Assembly: GCA_028287725.1 (NCBI GenBank) | Contig: JAQBPC010000334.1 | Coordinates: 1-6,471, forward strand | Length of the DNA: 6,471 nucleotides | From: Chloroflexota bacterium | Lineage (GTDB): Bacteria; Chloroflexota; UBA5177; JANWHV01 | Reading direction: 5' to 3' | Part shown: one piece after another, positions 5,196-6,471 of the stretch | How positions within the stretch are numbered: the stretch's first letter is position 1 | Layout: each line of letters begins with the position of its first letter | Notes under the pieces: model-generated | Databases searched by the model: none | Told to the model about the DNA's origin: nothing | Seen by the model: only the letters and a program-made list of their open reading frames with translations | Translations under genes and position numbers: made by a program

Positions 5196-6438
5196 CCTGC
5201 GCGCCGACTTGCTCAATCAGGTCCTGAGCGACCGCCATCCCCTGCCTGATGGCCTCGAGGACGCCGAGCTGGACGCCCTGGTCGAGCTTGGCGCTGAGCT
5301 GGACCACCTCGGCGCACATATTGCGATGATCGAGCACGCGGATAGCGCCTTTAATCCCGCGTTCGCCCACTCCCTTGCGGCCAGGTTGCTGTCGGAACAC
5401 CCAGCCGCCGCAAGCGCGACTGCAGAACATGAGCAGATAGCGAAGGGGTCGGTTGTGGCGCCCGTGGTGCGCCATGCGCGGCGCATCACCCGGCACGTGA
5501 TCGTCCTCGGCGTCGTTGTTTTGGGCCTGATAGCAGCGGCTATCGCCGGCATCATCAATTCATCACATCCCGTCTCGGTGGCGACCACAGCTGGGAAGGT
5601 GTCACCGACGGCGCAGGGACCGCAAATCTTTTCCGCGGCAGCCCCAAAAGACACTCCCCGCCACGCGGCGGTGCCGAATCGCACGACACCCTCTTTTGGG
5701 TCAAAGGCGGCCGCTACACCCTCCGCCAAGGTACACAAGAATACATCTAAGGGCTCCCAGGCCGCGGGAACGCCTACCGTGCCGGCGCCTAGGAACGGAG
5801 CGATGCGTACAGCGCCGGCACAGGGAGACGCGGTTCAGCTTACGGTCTACCGCCTTCCAGCCGTGCTGCCGGCGCTTCCTGCTTCTGCCCCGGTGTACGT
5901 GCTGCGCTACCAGACCCTCTCGGCATCGACGGTTGCTTCCATTGCAGCGACTTTCCACGGGCTACGCCTGGACGTTCCCAGCGGCCGCTACCGAGCGCCG
6001 GGAGGCGATGCATTAAGCGTCACACGCCAAACGGGCGAAATTCTGTACACACGCCCTGATGCCGGCGCGAACGGTGCAGGAAAGCCCAAGATAACACCGG
6101 CCCAGGCGACGAACCTGGCACTTGCATGGCTTGCAGCCCACGCCATGCTGCCAAAAGGTGTGAGCGCGCGCGACGCAAGCACACAATATCTGCATGGGAA
6201 GGTGATTGTGCAATTTGCCCCTTCAACGCGGTTCCCTCTCAATGCAGACCAGACTGCCGTCGATCTAACGGTAGAGCTGGATGCCGGCGGTCACGTATTC
6301 TATGCGCATCGCTTGTGGCCCACGCTGCAGGGCGCGGGCACGGCGCGATTACGCAGCCCGCATTCGATAGTTACCTCGGACACTGGTGCGGCCTCGCCCG
6401 GCTCCGTGCAGGGAGCCACATCAACTCCGCAGAGATAG
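5185..6438 (+). CDS. Single-pass membrane protein, probable anti-sigma factor
   Basis: 417 residues, expected to hold the upstream sigma factor at the inner face of the membrane until an outside signal arrives. The N-terminal cytoplasmic part (1-100) is acidic and helical and includes FNPAFAHSLAARLLSEHP (56-73), similar to short 'P.FA..L...L' stretches I recall from Chloroflexota anti-sigma proteins. One membrane segment (about 104-124, VIVLGVVVLGLIAAAIAGII) follows RHARRITRH, so positive-inside places the N-terminus in the cytoplasm. Residues 127-215 form a Pro/Ala/Ser/Thr-rich linker; 217-380 form an outside domain with two similar-looking modules (VYVLRYQTLSASTVASIAATF and ITPAQATNLALAWLAAHAML), perhaps PepSY/YycI-like. 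There is no Cys anywhere, so it is not a zinc-binding (ZAS) anti-sigma factor. The assignment rests mainly on context and topology; a membrane sensor of another kind remains possible. Confidence 0.7.
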   Translation: MQDDLRADLLNQVLSDRHPLPDGLEDAELDALVELGAELDHLGAHIAMIEHADSAFNPAFAHSLAARLLSEHPAAASATAEHEQIAKGSVVAPVVRHARRITRHVIVLGVVVLGLIAAAIAGIINSSHPVSVATTAGKVSPTAQGPQIFSAAAPKDTPRHAAVPNRTTPSFGSKAAATPSAKVHKNTSKGSQAAGTPTVPAPRNGAMRTAPAQGDAVQLTVYRLPAVLPALPASAPVYVLRYQTLSASTVASIAATFHGLRLDVPSGRYRAPGGDALSVTRQTGEILYTRPDAGANGAGKPKITPAQATNLALAWLAAHAMLPKGVSARDASTQYLHGKVIVQFAPSTRFPLNADQTAVDLTVELDAGGHVFYAHRLWPTLQGAGTARLRSPHSIVTSDTGAASPGSVQGATSTPQR

Positions 6439-6444
6439 TATTCG

Positions 6445-6471
6445 ATGTCGGCTTCTAGAGTCGTTCAAATT
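6445..6471 (+). CDS. Possible start of a further gene, cut by window edge
   Basis: ATG at 6445, 6 bases after the anti-sigma stop, opens a frame of nine codons (MSASRVVQI) that runs off the window without a stop. The purine-rich AGAGA (6431-6435), about 9 bases upstream, is only a weak ribosome binding site. The close spacing would fit a third gene of the sigma operon. Too little is visible to name it, and chance cannot be excluded. Confidence 0.3.

Noticed and set aside
5185..5500. Zinc-binding (ZAS) anti-sigma domain
   Set aside because: The HxxxCxxC motif is required, and the protein contains no cysteine.
1..6471. tRNA, rRNA, CRISPR repeats, transposase genes, attachment sites
   Set aside because: Looked for across the window; no cloverleaf, regularly spaced repeats, transposase motifs or terminal inverted repeats were seen.

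Overview
The window is a compact, high-GC bacterial segment with every recognisable gene on the + strand. No RNA genes, insertion sequences or CRISPR arrays were seen. The best clue to the host is the sigma/anti-sigma pair: an ECF factor whose region 2 reads EDLTSQTFLRALKALP..RGVPFRSWLFRI, followed by a single-pass membrane protein with a long Pro/Ala/Ser/Thr linker. I associate that style with soil Chloroflexota, 'Dormibacterota' and some Actinobacteria. This is an impression from memory, not a classification.

Layout: (1) Nucleotides 1-2356 hold a two-gene glycolate oxidase-type unit. glcD is cut at its 5' end by the window edge and is joined to glcE by a 4-base GTGA overlap. A small hairpin covers the glcE Shine-Dalgarno. 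The Fe-S subunit gene glcF that usually follows is not in the window. (2) After a 122-base gap, 2479-4177 holds a glutamine synthetase-superfamily enzyme and, 16 bases downstream, a small YbjQ/UPF0145 protein starting at TTG behind a strong Shine-Dalgarno. The synthetase keeps most catalytic residues, but has Trp where bacterial GlnA has its ammonium-site flap Glu, and it lacks the adenylylation Tyr. It is therefore more likely a gamma-glutamyl ligase acting on another amine than housekeeping GlnA. (3) Nucleotides 4178-4355 are non-coding and rich in inverted repeats, including two mutually exclusive hairpins. (4) Nucleotides 4356-6438 hold the ECF sigma factor and, overlapping it by 11 bases, a cysteine-free membrane protein that is its probable anti-sigma factor. 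A new reading frame may begin at 6445.

How the genes work together: GlcD/GlcE would oxidise glycolate or another 2-hydroxyacid to the 2-oxoacid. The synthetase and YbjQ protein are probably co-expressed from their own promoter. The sigma/anti-sigma pair is a separate envelope-sensing regulon. I see no sequence-level proof that the three blocks share a pathway. I did not find a clearly new system. The most unusual points are the atypical synthetase paired with YbjQ, the switch-like leader before the sigma gene, and the unassigned extracytoplasmic domain of the anti-sigma candidate.
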